The notes below the pieces were generated by a model. It was not told the origin of the DNA and searched no databases. It saw nothing but the letters and a program-made list of their open reading frames with translations. A stretch of DNA of 64,000 nucleotides from Microbulbifer variabilis (GTDB lineage Bacteria; Pseudomonadota; Gammaproteobacteria; Pseudomonadales; Cellvibrionaceae): positions 124,001-188,000 of the forward strand of contig NZ_JAIVKI010000001.1 of assembly GCF_020524905.1 (NCBI RefSeq), written 5' to 3'. Shown piece by piece: positions 52,708-62,403 of this stretch. Each line of letters opens with the position of its first letter. Within the stretch, counting starts at the first letter, position 1. Made by a program: the position numbers and the translations under genes.

Positions 52708-54077
52708 CTATAATACCATTAATTTTGTTAGGTTTTTAATATTTTTAAAATATTTTATTTTTTCACATTCAGAAAATATATTACTGCATATTCTTAGGTT
52801 AGGAGTGGGAAAGATGCTGAAAAATTTATTCTTTACCTCTGCAAGCGATAGAGGGTTTTTGGCTGAGCCTTTGAAATCTATCACTTCCTTTTCATAAAAG
52901 CTTCCATCATGCAGTGTAACTTTAACGTCAGCACCAAAAGAATTATCCGAATACTCTGGCTTCTGATACAAGTGAATATAATTCATAAGAGATAATATCC
53001 TTTCATCGTTAAAAAAAACCTCATCATATTTTGCGGAAATGGGAGATCCGCAAATAAAGGTAAGGGCTACTACATAGTATATAGATAATTGGGCACTTAA
53101 CGAGTCCGTTATATTTTTATTGGAGCAATGATCGATAGTAAACTTACTGACACCAATCTTTATGTTGTCTATAGAATCAATATTTATGGGGTGTGCAGCG
53201 ATTAAGTATTCCAGTGCCTCTACAGTCCCGTGTATAGCATTGCAGCAATTATATTTTTTTATTGCTGCATCCATAAGTAAATAGTTTTTCCCAAGATGAT
53301 TTAAAATGACATTAAAGTTTTTCATCTTGCTGTAATTACATATTCCATGTTTGCCTTCGATGACTGTATAAGGAGCTGTTACACCTATGGATGCATAATA
53401 CGCAGCTTCAATACCAGCACCAACGGCTACTGAATATAACATCCTCTTAATGCTACCACCATGGTCAGTCCATTCCTGTACTCCTCCACTATAAGAAGCA
53501 GCAATGCAAAATGCATTTAGAAGCTTTTTTTATCTAACCCCATAAGTAAGCCGGCAGTAATAGAGCTTGCCAATGGGCCGACAACTGTAGGGTTATAAAA
53601 ACCATATAAATGATCATCCCTAAATGCAGCTCCGAGACGAACAAAAATTTCTATTCCAATACAGTAACTATAAAATACATCAGCGCCACTAGCATTATAC
53701 TCTTCACCTAAAGCTAAGGCCGTTGATAGAATAATGGATGATGGGTGAACGAGGGCAGTCATTGATGTCTCATCAAACTCTGTTTGATTTGCTAGGATAG
53801 AGTTTATTTTTGCGGAAATTATTGTAGAAGCTTTTTTACTAAACCCTATTATAGAGATATTGTTGGAGTCATTGATTAGTTTCTTTTCCTCGTACAAAGA
53901 TATAACATCTTTGGATATATCGAAAGTTGAGCCTGCCAGCATTAAACCTAAACTATTCAATATTAATTTTAAAGCGTGAGATTCTACATCGCACGGGAAA
54001 TCTCTGCTTGCAAATTTTTTGATTGAAAAATCGACGAGTCTTTTTGAAATTTGGCAGTCAGGCACATCTTGGCTCAT
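52708..54077 (-). pseudogene. MmgE/PrpD family protein, frameshifted in an A7 run
   Basis: Two consecutive frames form one MmgE/PrpD protein of about 456 residues. The first starts at ATG 54077 (MSQDVPDCQIS, AAGGAA upstream) and contains LILNSLGLMLAGS, TALVHPSSIILSTALALGEE and GFYNPTVVGPLASSITAGLLMG. It ends after DKKSF at 53517. Going back one base in the run of seven A (GATAAAAAAAGC) gives KKLLNAFCIAASYSGGVQEW, HGGSIKRM and KHGICNYS, continuing to 52708. So one missing base (or a -1 slip) separates the halves. Relatives include 2-methylcitrate and cis-aconitate dehydratases. The composition is strongly AT-rich, unlike the flanking genes, indicating transfer. Confidence 0.8.
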
Positions 54078-54496
54078 AACATAATTCCTTTTGAAGTTAA
54101 GGGTGGAAAATATATTTATGATAGTAGCCATCTAGCTGTTTGGGTTGAGATTAAATGTTGTTGCATGATTTGCAACAACTTCTAGTAAATGGCTCGATAT
54201 CATGAGCTATTAATTCCACGATAATACAGGCTGGGTTGTCCTGCTTAGAAATTAATTTTCATAGTTAAAAATAAATTGAAAAAAGGATATGTATGTATTT
54301 TCCTTTTCATTCTCGTTTTTATCCTTACTGTATGTTCTCTAGGCTGATAAGCGTAGTTACTTACGTAGAAAAATAAATCCACATGATCTTCTCTAATTTT
54401 TGGAGGCCTGAGTAATTGTATTTATTTTTTGGTTAGGCAGACTTCTGCAAAAGCTCAATAATTTTTACTAAAGTCTGCCTCACTGTAGATGTGCTC
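54078..54496. other. AT-rich non-coding stretch
   Basis: No gene or repeat recognised. It separates the acquired MmgE/PrpD gene from the second duplication copy. Confidence 0.4.
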
Positions 54497-55275
54497 AGTG
54501 CTGATAGCAGGGCAGCGGCTTCGATCATTCAGGGAATGCCCCCCCCCGCCATAAAACGCAGAAACTTGAGTAGCGCGCTTTGTTCTTTTTCCTGGATGCT
54601 ATTGGGCCCACAGCGATTGAGCCGTGTCTCGGCCTCGGACTGAGTCAATCCTTGCGGTGAGGTATAGCGCGCCTTATAGACTGAGGGTAAATCTGCTTCG
54701 CGCAGGTCAACTTGAGATTTACCTAAGTTGGCCCCGTTGGCGTTTACATATCTGGCTTTTGGCCCGGGTATTGGCACGGGGATCGACTCCACTTGATGAT
54801 TAAACTTTTAATTTAGCAGCCTAATGCGCTCATTTTGTTGTAAAAAGCGACCCTAAGATAACCTGAATAAAAAAGCCGGCTTCGGCCGGCGAGGAAGCAG
54901 ACGTCGAAAAGATATTCGAAAGGATAAGTGACGTTGCTGAGTGACAAAAAAATAAGTTATAGCCTTGGAAGAGAAACTGTATTTTTTCTGAAATTGGCAG
55001 CCGGTGGCTGCTGCCACCAGCGGATAAAATTTTTTCCTGAGCTTTTAAAGTCTGTATTTAGAGGATGTTTCGTAATACACAGGCACCAGCGGCAGGCAAG
55101 ACTAGGGTGTTCTCTCTGTGCTCCATTGAGAACAGGCCTGGGGTAATATCCTCGGCTCCGAAAAATTCTTGTGGCAGAGAGTAGGTTTCCGTTGTGGTGC
55201 CTAGATTCAGGACTACCAGGAATACTTCTTTTTCTGCGCGGCGCACGAATACCAATAAATCATTGCCGGTATCGA
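54497..55275 (-). repeat. Segmental duplication, copy 2 (decayed ATPase 5' end plus intact GH13 3' end)
   Basis: Counterpart of 50528-51285. Here the ATPase part is the relic and the GH13 end is functional. Both copies share the order ATPase start, intergenic DNA, GH13 end on the minus strand. Confidence 0.8.
54529..54792 (-). pseudogene. Truncated duplicate of the P-type ATPase N-terminus
   Basis: An 87-residue frame: VDLREADLPSVYKARYTSPQ, GLTQSEAETRLNRCGPNSIQ and EKEQSALLKFLRF match residues about 22-75 of the intact ATPase at 48268-50805. It then runs into an altered C-rich tract (nine C) and stops where the real gene continues WGPIPWMIEAA. No catalytic parts remain. Confidence 0.85.
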
Positions 55276-56695
55276 GCACTTCCTGATGTGCGCTTGCCAG
55301 GCTCTGGGGCAGTTGCCGGTGCCATTTAATCAATGCGCGAAACTGGTTGAGCATGGAGTGCTGGCTGTCTTGCTGCAGGTTTACGGCTAAGTTCCGGTGA
55401 CTCTGGGAAATCGGCAACCAGGGTTTTCCATCTGTGAAGCCGGCTTGCTCAGCGTTATCGGTCCATGGCATAGGCGTACGGCAGCCATCGCGACCTTTGA
55501 ACTCGGGCCAAAGGTTAATACCATAAGGGTCCACCAAATCCTCAAAGGCGATATCCGCTTCCGCCAGGCCCAGCTCTTCACCCTGGTACAGGCATACGCT
55601 GCCGCGCAGGGTTAGTTGCATCAGCAGGAACAGGGGGGCGCGCTTTTGCGCCAGCTCTGGACTAAAGCCACGGTTCCAGCGGGTGATAGAGCGCGACACA
55701 TCGTGATTGCTAATGGACCAGCAGGGCCAGCCTTTTTCGATTACCGCACGGTTTTTTTCCAGAGTTTCGCGCAGGAATTTCGCACTGCAATCCTCGGTTA
55801 ATAAATCGAAGGAATAGGCCATATGCAGGCGCTGTTCCGTTGTGTAGTCCGCCATGATCTTATGGGTATTATCGTCACCCACTTCACCGACGGTAACGGT
55901 GCCCGGGTATTGATCCATCAGCTGGCGCACACGTTGTAAAAACACCAGGTTTTCTGGCTGGGATTTGTCGTACTTGTGCCATTGGTAGTCGTAGATATTA
56001 ACCGGTGGTAGTCCTTTCTGGTCCAGCTTAAGAGGGCGCGGAGGGTTATCGCTGAGGGTCTGTTGGTGGAAGATAAAATTCACCGCATCCAGGCGGAAAC
56101 CATCCACACCGCGATCGAGCCAGAATTTCATATCCGCCAGCAACTGTGCCTGCACTTCGGGGTTGTGCACATTGAGATCCGGCTGCTCTTTGAGAAAGTT
56201 GGCCAGGTAGTATTGGCGGCGGCGGGTACACCATCGCCAGGAGCCGCCACCGAATACAGATACCCAATTATTGGGCGGATTGCCGTCGGCTTTAGAGTCC
56301 TGCCACACATACCAGTCTGCTTTGGGGTTATCGCGGCTGCAACGGCTCTCCTGGAACCAAGGGTGTTGATCTGAAGTGTGGCTCAGAATCTGATCGATAA
56401 TCACTTTCAGGCCGCGGACATGGGCGGCCTCAATTAGGCGGTCGAAGTCCTGCAGATTGCCGAAAATCGGGTCCACATCGCGATAGTCCGCCACGTCATA
56501 ACCAAAATCCACCATGGGGGATTTAAAGAACGGGGATATCCAGATGGCATCCACACCGAGTGACTGCACGTAATCCAGCTTCTGGGTGATACCGGGTAGA
56601 TCGCCGATACCATCGCCGTTGGCGTCGTAGAAACTGCGAGGGTAAATCTGGTAAATAACGCTGTTGTGCCACCACTCGGTGCTGTTGTCGCTCAT
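55058..56695 (-). CDS. Cytoplasmic GH13 alpha-glucosidase (oligo-1,6/alpha-glucosidase type)
   Basis: A 545-residue enzyme without signal peptide. Motifs: IYQIYPRSFYDANGDGIGDL (typical of the oligo-1,6-glucosidase/alpha-glucosidase group), VIIDQILSHTSD (region I, with Q before I), nucleophile D203 in DGFRLDAVN, acid/base E271 in TVGEVGDD and D332 in ISNHDVSR. The exo-type QILSHTSDQHPWF loop and length fit GH13_23. It hydrolyses imported maltooligosaccharides to glucose. A pair of MalT-like boxes lies 90-117 bp upstream, and the malT gene lies upstream on the same strand with a 161-bp gap. Confidence 0.92.
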   Translation of the reverse strand: MSDNSTEWWHNSVIYQIYPRSFYDANGDGIGDLPGITQKLDYVQSLGVDAIWISPFFKSPMVDFGYDVADYRDVDPIFGNLQDFDRLIEAAHVRGLKVIIDQILSHTSDQHPWFQESRCSRDNPKADWYVWQDSKADGNPPNNWVSVFGGGSWRWCTRRRQYYLANFLKEQPDLNVHNPEVQAQLLADMKFWLDRGVDGFRLDAVNFIFHQQTLSDNPPRPLKLDQKGLPPVNIYDYQWHKYDKSQPENLVFLQRVRQLMDQYPGTVTVGEVGDDNTHKIMADYTTEQRLHMAYSFDLLTEDCSAKFLRETLEKNRAVIEKGWPCWSISNHDVSRSITRWNRGFSPELAQKRAPLFLLMQLTLRGSVCLYQGEELGLAEADIAFEDLVDPYGINLWPEFKGRDGCRTPMPWTDNAEQAGFTDGKPWLPISQSHRNLAVNLQQDSQHSMLNQFRALIKWHRQLPQSLASAHQEVLDTGNDLLVFVRRAEKEVFLVVLNLGTTTETYSLPQEFFGAEDITPGLFSMEHRENTLVLPAAGACVLRNIL

Positions 56696-56784
56696 GGATT
56701 ACTGCCTTGTCTCATTATTCGAAGCGTGGGGCGGGCCCACTCAGGAAAGGATAGGGTGAGTATGGGGAAGGGCGGAGTTGCGTT

Positions 56785-56811
56785 CCTCCTCCCTATAGAG
56801 GGGGGAGGGGC
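56785..56811. promoter_or_regulatory. Imperfect inverted MalT-like box pair upstream of GH13
   Basis: CCTCCTCCC (56785-56793, reading GGGAGGAGG on the minus strand) and GGGGAGGGGC (56802-56811). The minus-strand half, with one upstream base, is AGGGAGGAGG against the E. coli consensus GGGGA(T/G)GAGG. Located 90-117 bp before the GH13 start. Confidence 0.55.
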
Positions 56812-56856
56812 TGACCGGGGGGATTTGCGTGTATTGCCCCGAGTTGCGGTTTATCC

Positions 56857-59571
56857 CTACGGGCGGTCCTGAACCGAGCGCAGCATTTGTTCGGCCAGGG
56901 TAATAGCCTCCTGGCGGTCTTTGACGTCCAGCTTTTGATAGAGGCTGCGGATGTGGGTTTTGATGGTACTCGGCGCCACCTTGAAGTGCCTGGCGATACG
57001 CTCATTCGACAGGCCTGAGTGAATGGCGTTTAAAACTTGCCACTCCCGCGGGGTGAGCGGTGAGTGGCGTAGAAAATCCGGTACCGCGTCGCTGGCGAGA
57101 ATCTCGCGAATAATGGTGTCGTCCAGTTCAATACGAATGCCGCCATCCAATTCCGGCTGTTGCTGGGCGAGCTTGATCAGCGCCTGGGCTTTGTCGGTGG
57201 AGTCCCCATCCAAACACCGTTCCAACGCGGCCTTGAGAATCACGATCAGGGGTTTGCCAATCTGCAGGAAACTGGCGCGAAAATCTCTTCCTGCGGCCAA
57301 CTGCAGCGCCTCGCGAATGGCTTCCATGGCGTCATCGTGCTGTTCTCGCAACCACAGCAGATGGGATTCCAGCACTCGATTGCGCAGGCGATCGGTGACT
57401 AAAGCACACTCTTCGGCGACCTGTTGCAGGCGGGTGAGCAGGCGATTGGCGTCGGACCAGCGGTGCAGTTCGATCAGTGCGCGTACATGATTGCGGCCAT
57501 GACACTGTTCAAAGTGATTGCTGGGCCTGTCCGCCACCGGCACCGCTTGCTCCAACCAGCTGGTAATGGCTTGTTGGTTGTCCAGGGCGCGCCAGGTGCG
57601 AATACGTGCGGCATCGGCATTGGCAATCCAGTCGCGGTGGTAGCGCCCGTCCGAGAGCAGGCGGTCGATGCGAGCCAGCCACTCCAGCGACTCTTCTTTT
57701 TCTCCGCGTGCCTGGGCGAGTTTCAGCAACAGCGTATATTCCGGCAGTAGCCAGTGCTCACCCACTTTACGGTTGATCTGCATTCCCCTCCGGGCCGAGT
57801 GCTCGGCGCCTTCCAAATCGCCGCTTTCCCACTGCAGCTGTCCGAGCAGGCGGTAGACAAATTCGGCGATGGGCAGGGTGGAGAGGTGGTGTTTTTGTAA
57901 CAGGTTGGACACCTTCTCCTGCAGCGCGGCAGATTTCTGTAAAAGCCCTTGGGCGAATGCGATCTCGCTCTGTTGGCAGATGGCCCAGGCGGCGCTGGGA
58001 ATATCCCCCTCGGCAATGGCCAAGGCCTCCACTTCCAGCATATGGGTAGCGGCGAGCTCTAATGCGCCCAGGCAAAAACAGGTCTCACCGGTGACTAGCA
58101 GTGCCGAAATCCGTTCGCCTGGTTGGTTGGACAGTAAAAGTCTCAGGGCCTCTTCGGCATACTCTTTGGCTTGCAGGGTCTGGCCGCGGGCAATGGCCAC
58201 CTGTGCGCGCATAGTGGCGAAGGCCCCTTCGAACTGGCGCCATTGCTGTGGGTTCTGCCGCTGCAGCCAGCTCTCAGCGCTGGCGAGCATTTTTTCGCAT
58301 TGGTCGTATTCAAAATTTTCTCGCGCCATTTTTGCCGAGAGCAGGGTGAAGCGCGCACTCTTCTGCAACGCCTCACTGCCGAGCCATTCCAGGCAGTCCC
58401 GCAACAGACGCGACTGTCCGCCGCGCAGCAGTATTTCACCCTGGCTATCGAGCAACTGACACAGACGCTCGCGGTCGCTGCTGGCGAGGGCATGGCGCAG
58501 GGCTTCCACTGGTTGTTCCATTTCCTGCCAGGAATCGCAGGCGATCGCGTGCAGGTTCAACAGCTGCTCGCGATCGGTGAGTTGGCGTTGCAGGAAGCGG
58601 GCGAATACCGGGTGGAATCGGAACCACTGGCGGCTGGAGTCCTGTGCCTGCAGAAAGAGTCCGCGCCGCGCCGCCTCTTCCAGCAGTTGTTGGCCATCGC
58701 TGCGGCCACTCAGGCGTTCTGCCAGATGTGCGTTGACACGGGTGAGGATCGAGGTGCGTGCGAGCAACTCGCGCAGCTCCGGTTCCAGCCTTTCCAGCAC
58801 CTCTTCGGCCAGATAATCGAGGATATGGCTGTGGCCCCGTTCCAGTTCGTTTAGGTAGCGGTCCACTTCTTGGCGGTCGCGCACCGACAAGACGAACAGT
58901 TGCACTGCTGGCGGCCAGCCCTCGCTTAGGTGATGCAGTTGTGCGGCGCGGTCGGCATCCAGGTTAAATGGCAGGCGCTGCTTGAGCAGGCGTGCGATCT
59001 CTTCGGTATTCAGGGCCAGCTGTTCACTGCCCAGCTCCAACAGGCGGCCCTGTATGCGCAGGGTTGCCAGTCCCAGGGGCGGTTGGCTGCGGCTGGTGAG
59101 AACGACTCCGATGCCAGGAGGCGCGTGACGCAGCAGGAAGCGGGTGATGTTGTGTACCGCCTGGTTGTCGATATGGTGATAGTCATCGAGCACTATGCGC
59201 AGCTCGCTGGGCAGGCTGCGCAATTCGCCCAGCAGATGACTGATGATGGTTGTTGGGTCTGGGCTTTGTGGCGCCATCAACAATCGACAGGTTTGCGGCA
59301 CGCCTTTGCCGGTAGCGCGGTGCACGCTTTCGACCAGATAGCGGCAAAACTGGTTAGGTGCATTGTCGCTGGCATCGAGGGTGTACCAGGCAACCGGATT
59401 TTCCTGCACTGAGGCCCAGGAAGTGACCAGTGTGGTTTTACCGTAGCCCGCCGGTGCCGTCACCAACAGCAGCTGGTCGCTGTGACTGTTTTCGAGCAGT
59501 GCCAGTAAGCGCGGGCGCACCAGGGTGTGCTCGGGGCAGTCCGGTAGGCTGTATTTGGAAGTTAAAAGCAT
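56857..59571 (-). CDS. malT: MalT-type LuxR-family activator
   Basis: A 904-residue ATP-dependent activator, close to the 901 residues of E. coli MalT. An N-terminal STAND NTPase domain has Walker A APAGYGKTTLVTSWA (about 39-53) and sensor-like LRIVLDDYHHID. A long helical TPR region (about 400-800) precedes the C-terminal LuxR HTH (about 838-895: LTPREWQVLNAIHSGLSNERIARHFKVAPSTIKTH). In E. coli MalT is activated by maltotriose and ATP and binds GGGGA(T/G)GAGG. GH13 follows in the same direction; matching boxes precede four of the starch genes in this window. Confidence 0.92.
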   Translation of the reverse strand: MLLTSKYSLPDCPEHTLVRPRLLALLENSHSDQLLLVTAPAGYGKTTLVTSWASVQENPVAWYTLDASDNAPNQFCRYLVESVHRATGKGVPQTCRLLMAPQSPDPTTIISHLLGELRSLPSELRIVLDDYHHIDNQAVHNITRFLLRHAPPGIGVVLTSRSQPPLGLATLRIQGRLLELGSEQLALNTEEIARLLKQRLPFNLDADRAAQLHHLSEGWPPAVQLFVLSVRDRQEVDRYLNELERGHSHILDYLAEEVLERLEPELRELLARTSILTRVNAHLAERLSGRSDGQQLLEEAARRGLFLQAQDSSRQWFRFHPVFARFLQRQLTDREQLLNLHAIACDSWQEMEQPVEALRHALASSDRERLCQLLDSQGEILLRGGQSRLLRDCLEWLGSEALQKSARFTLLSAKMARENFEYDQCEKMLASAESWLQRQNPQQWRQFEGAFATMRAQVAIARGQTLQAKEYAEEALRLLLSNQPGERISALLVTGETCFCLGALELAATHMLEVEALAIAEGDIPSAAWAICQQSEIAFAQGLLQKSAALQEKVSNLLQKHHLSTLPIAEFVYRLLGQLQWESGDLEGAEHSARRGMQINRKVGEHWLLPEYTLLLKLAQARGEKEESLEWLARIDRLLSDGRYHRDWIANADAARIRTWRALDNQQAITSWLEQAVPVADRPSNHFEQCHGRNHVRALIELHRWSDANRLLTRLQQVAEECALVTDRLRNRVLESHLLWLREQHDDAMEAIREALQLAAGRDFRASFLQIGKPLIVILKAALERCLDGDSTDKAQALIKLAQQQPELDGGIRIELDDTIIREILASDAVPDFLRHSPLTPREWQVLNAIHSGLSNERIARHFKVAPSTIKTHIRSLYQKLDVKDRQEAITLAEQMLRSVQDRP

Positions 59572-60082
59572 CGCTGCGGGCGGGGTTGTTTTAAACGTCT
59601 GATTTTTATACAGGGATATTATGCACCAGAGGAGCGCTTTTGTGACAGATTTGCGCTGAGGGTAGGAGGACTTGTTGGATTCTCTTTGGCTAATACTAGA
59701 AGTGGCTTTGCTTATGGCGGTATATTGACCGGCGGATCCAATCAGTCTTACCGATCCAGCCCTAAATACTAGCCAGCCCTAATCACTAAATAGACGAATA
59801 AATCAGAAAGCGATCCTACGGCTATTTAGTTTGGGCCCCAGTGTTCGGCGCCAGGAACACATCCCTGTGTTCACTGAGTCCGGCGTAGAGCTACCCGACA
59901 GCGTTATCTGCTTTCCCGGCTGACATCCGTTGCCGTAATACGCGGAAATAGGTACGCAGAGTGAGGGTTTTGGATCACTGGAGTATGAAAAATAGAGTTA
60001 TTCCCGGAAAAAATTCGTGAATAGCTGGCGTTCAAGGGAATAGGCGCCGCTTCGACAACAAAAATAATAAAAAGAGGGAGTT
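59572..60082. other. Non-coding region with alternative hairpins
   Basis: No gene. GAACACA (59855-59861) pairs with TGTGTTC (59866-59872); the same GAACAC can also pair with GTGTTC at 59841-59846, so two exclusive stems are possible. It includes the promoter regions of malT (minus) and the hydrolase-like gene (plus). Confidence 0.4.
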
Positions 60083-60976
60083 ATGGCAGACATTGTGGTT
60101 TTGGCAGCGCCGGCTATGGAGGCTGCACAAGGGGATTGTGTAAAACCGTTGTTTTCCATGCTCAGGGAAACCCTGGGTGACGACTGGGCGCGTTTACATT
60201 GCGATAGTTTTCCCACTGTGGAAGCGTTGCCAGGTAATACCCAGCGAGTATTTGAGGATATGCGCAAATGCGAGATGGATGGTCTGCGCGCGCGCAAATT
60301 CCTGCTTAACACCCTGGCCGAGAGTTCGGCGTTACTTGGAGATATCCACAGCCGTGGGGGTCTCTACGATAGAAGCCAGACAGCCATTTATCAGACCTTG
60401 CAAAAGGCCGCGGCGGTCGCCGGCGATTGCGCGCCAGTGCTGCTTATCAGCCACTCGGCCGGCTGTATCAGCCTGTCCAACTATTTATGGGATGCCCAGC
60501 GACCCAACGTAAACCATGGTCTCTGGCGCGATGGAGGGCCGGCCGAGGTACGTAAGGGGTCCGCGCGGGAACGCTTTCTGCGCCTGAAAACGCTGAGCCA
60601 CTGGTATACCCTCGGCGCCAGTAATCCGCTGTGGTGTGGGGCCAGGGCGCGGGATCAGATTCAGGCGGTGGCTTCGGCCTCCCGCGGATATCAATTCCGC
60701 TGGAAGAATTTCTATCACCCGGATGACCTGTTCGGCTGGCCCCTAAAACCTCTCAGCCCCAGCTACAACCAGGCGGTATTTCGGGATTACGAGACGCGGC
60801 CACTCTCTGACCCGAACGGTGCCATGGCCGGCCCGCAGCTTCTAGCGCCGGAGGATTATTGGCGCAATGAATTGGTGTGGGAGCAGCTCGGTAAGGATCT
60901 GCGCGCTCTTCTGCAAAACACCAAGCCGCGGGCAGAGGCATCTGCACGGCGATCTCGGCGGGCAGTCGCGGTATAA
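60083..60976 (+). CDS. Alpha/beta-hydrolase-like cytoplasmic protein
   Basis: A 297-residue protein with no signal peptide. VLLISHSAGCISLSNYLWDA contains an S-x-S-x-G nucleophile elbow (S125) in the place of the usual G-x-S-x-G, following a hydrophobic strand, as in serine hydrolases of the lipase/esterase fold. Downstream H/D candidates are present (FYHPDDLFGWP). I cannot name the family or substrate. It is first gene in a run of plus-strand genes. Confidence 0.65.
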   Translation: MADIVVLAAPAMEAAQGDCVKPLFSMLRETLGDDWARLHCDSFPTVEALPGNTQRVFEDMRKCEMDGLRARKFLLNTLAESSALLGDIHSRGGLYDRSQTAIYQTLQKAAAVAGDCAPVLLISHSAGCISLSNYLWDAQRPNVNHGLWRDGGPAEVRKGSARERFLRLKTLSHWYTLGASNPLWCGARARDQIQAVASASRGYQFRWKNFYHPDDLFGWPLKPLSPSYNQAVFRDYETRPLSDPNGAMAGPQLLAPEDYWRNELVWEQLGKDLRALLQNTKPRAEASARRSRRAVAV

Positions 60977-61019
60977 TCTCGGCACTAGTCACTACTCCCG
61001 CATAAGGATGGGTTTCACC

Positions 61020-61670
61020 ATGTCGTTGCAATTTCACTCGGTTCCGGTCACTCCTTTTCAGCAGAATTGCACCCTGCTCTGGTGCGATGACAGCAAGCGT
61101 GCCGCAGTAGTGGATCCGGGTGGTGACCTCGACAAAATTCTGGTGGCGGTGAAAGAACGCGGGCTTAAACTCGAGAAAATCCTGCTTACCCACGGTCACC
61201 TGGATCATGTGGGTGGCACTGCGGCGCTATCTAAACAATTGCAGCTGCCGGTTGAGGGGCCCCACGAGGGTGATGGTTTCTGGATCGAGCAGTTGCCGGT
61301 ACAAGCACAGATGTTCGGTTTTCCCGCTGTGGAGGTATTCACCCCCGATCGCTGGCTGCAGCAGGGCGATACCGTGACTGTCGGCGATCAGGAGCTGGAG
61401 GTGCATCACTGCCCCGGCCACACCCCTGGGCATGTGATCTTTTTCCATCGCCCGAGCAAACTGGCACTGGTGGGCGATGTGTTGTTTGCCGGTTCTATTG
61501 GCCGCACCGATTTCCCCCAGGGGGATCACGACACCTTGATCCGCTCGATTACCGAGCGCCTGTGGCCGCTGGGAGATGATGTGCGCTTTGTACCTGGTCA
61601 CGGCCCCATGTCCACTTTTGGTCAGGAACGCCAGACTAACCCGTTTGTCGCCGATAAACGTTTCGGCTGA
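61020..61670 (+). CDS. MBL-fold metallo-hydrolase (YcbL / glyoxalase II-like)
   Basis: A 216-residue enzyme starting at ATG 61020 (MSLQFHSVPVTPFQQNCTLL). Zinc ligands are clear: THGHLDHVGG with H58, H60, D62 and H63, then HHCPGHTPGH, GDVLFAGSIGRTD and VPGHGP. The N-terminal PVTPFQQNC and length match E. coli YcbL, a type II glyoxalase (S-lactoylglutathione thiol hydrolase). It is cytoplasmic, with the upstream gene stopping about 44 bp before. Confidence 0.92.
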   Translation: MSLQFHSVPVTPFQQNCTLLWCDDSKRAAVVDPGGDLDKILVAVKERGLKLEKILLTHGHLDHVGGTAALSKQLQLPVEGPHEGDGFWIEQLPVQAQMFGFPAVEVFTPDRWLQQGDTVTVGDQELEVHHCPGHTPGHVIFFHRPSKLALVGDVLFAGSIGRTDFPQGDHDTLIRSITERLWPLGDDVRFVPGHGPMSTFGQERQTNPFVADKRFG

Positions 61671-61714
61671 TTGGCGGCATTGGCAAAACAATAATCAATT
61701 GGGAGCCCCTCCCC

Positions 61715-62326
61715 ATGCCCGCAAAGCTGAGTGTTTTCCTTTTGGTTCTGGCCACTGCTATCAGTGGCTGTGCGGTGATTTCCGAAGCGGATTGTCGCAG
61801 TGGGCTTTGGTACGAGCGCGGTCTACAAGACGGCGCCCGCGGGCGCTCCCAGGCATTGGTGTACGATATTGCCAAGGAATGCCAAAGTTACGAGATCTAT
61901 GTGGACAGTGAGGCCTGGTTGCGGGGCCATGAAGAGGGTGTGGAGCAATTTTGCACTGCTGAAAATGGCTATGCTCAGGGTCGTCAGGGGCGAAAATATG
62001 AGGGCGTATGCACCGGTCCCACCGCAGATATTTTTATGCAGAGTTACCAGCGTGGCCTCACCCACTATCGTGTAGAGCAGCAGTATCGCGATTTATTGTG
62101 GCGCCGGGATAATTTAGAACGGGAGCTTTACTCTCTTCATCACGCCCTTAGGCACAGTGATAATGACAGCCAGCGACGCGGGCTCTATTTCCAGCACAGC
62201 CGACTCGAATGGGAGTTGCGCATGTTGGATTTGGAACTGCACCGCTATGGGCTTTTCGGTCCAGACTATTTCACGCCGGGTTTTTATCCGCGCGGTTTTT
62301 TTTCATCCGGTTTTTTCTACTGGTGA
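61715..62326 (+). CDS. DUF2799 lipoprotein
   Basis: A 203-residue exported lipoprotein with lipobox AISGC (C19). The DUF2799 pattern is repeated twice: WYERGLQDGARGRS and WLRGHEEGVEQFCTAENGYAQGRQGRKYEG, with conserved Cys residues. The middle is helical and charged and the end is rich in Gly/Phe/Tyr (DYFTPGFYPRGFFSSGFFYW). Periplasm-facing; function unknown in the family. Confidence 0.87.
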   Translation: MPAKLSVFLLVLATAISGCAVISEADCRSGLWYERGLQDGARGRSQALVYDIAKECQSYEIYVDSEAWLRGHEEGVEQFCTAENGYAQGRQGRKYEGVCTGPTADIFMQSYQRGLTHYRVEQQYRDLLWRRDNLERELYSLHHALRHSDNDSQRRGLYFQHSRLEWELRMLDLELHRYGLFGPDYFTPGFYPRGFFSSGFFYW

Positions 62327-62403
62327 ATTTAGGGGGCTGATGTGGCTGGTAAGTCCAGCAATTTCCCCCAGCTCCATCACGGATTTTCAAGAGAGTTATT
62401 CCC

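Noticed and set aside
56857-59412. Long plus-strand frames opposite malT
   Set aside because: High-GC antisense shadows; the MalT frame has complete Walker and HTH motifs across the region.
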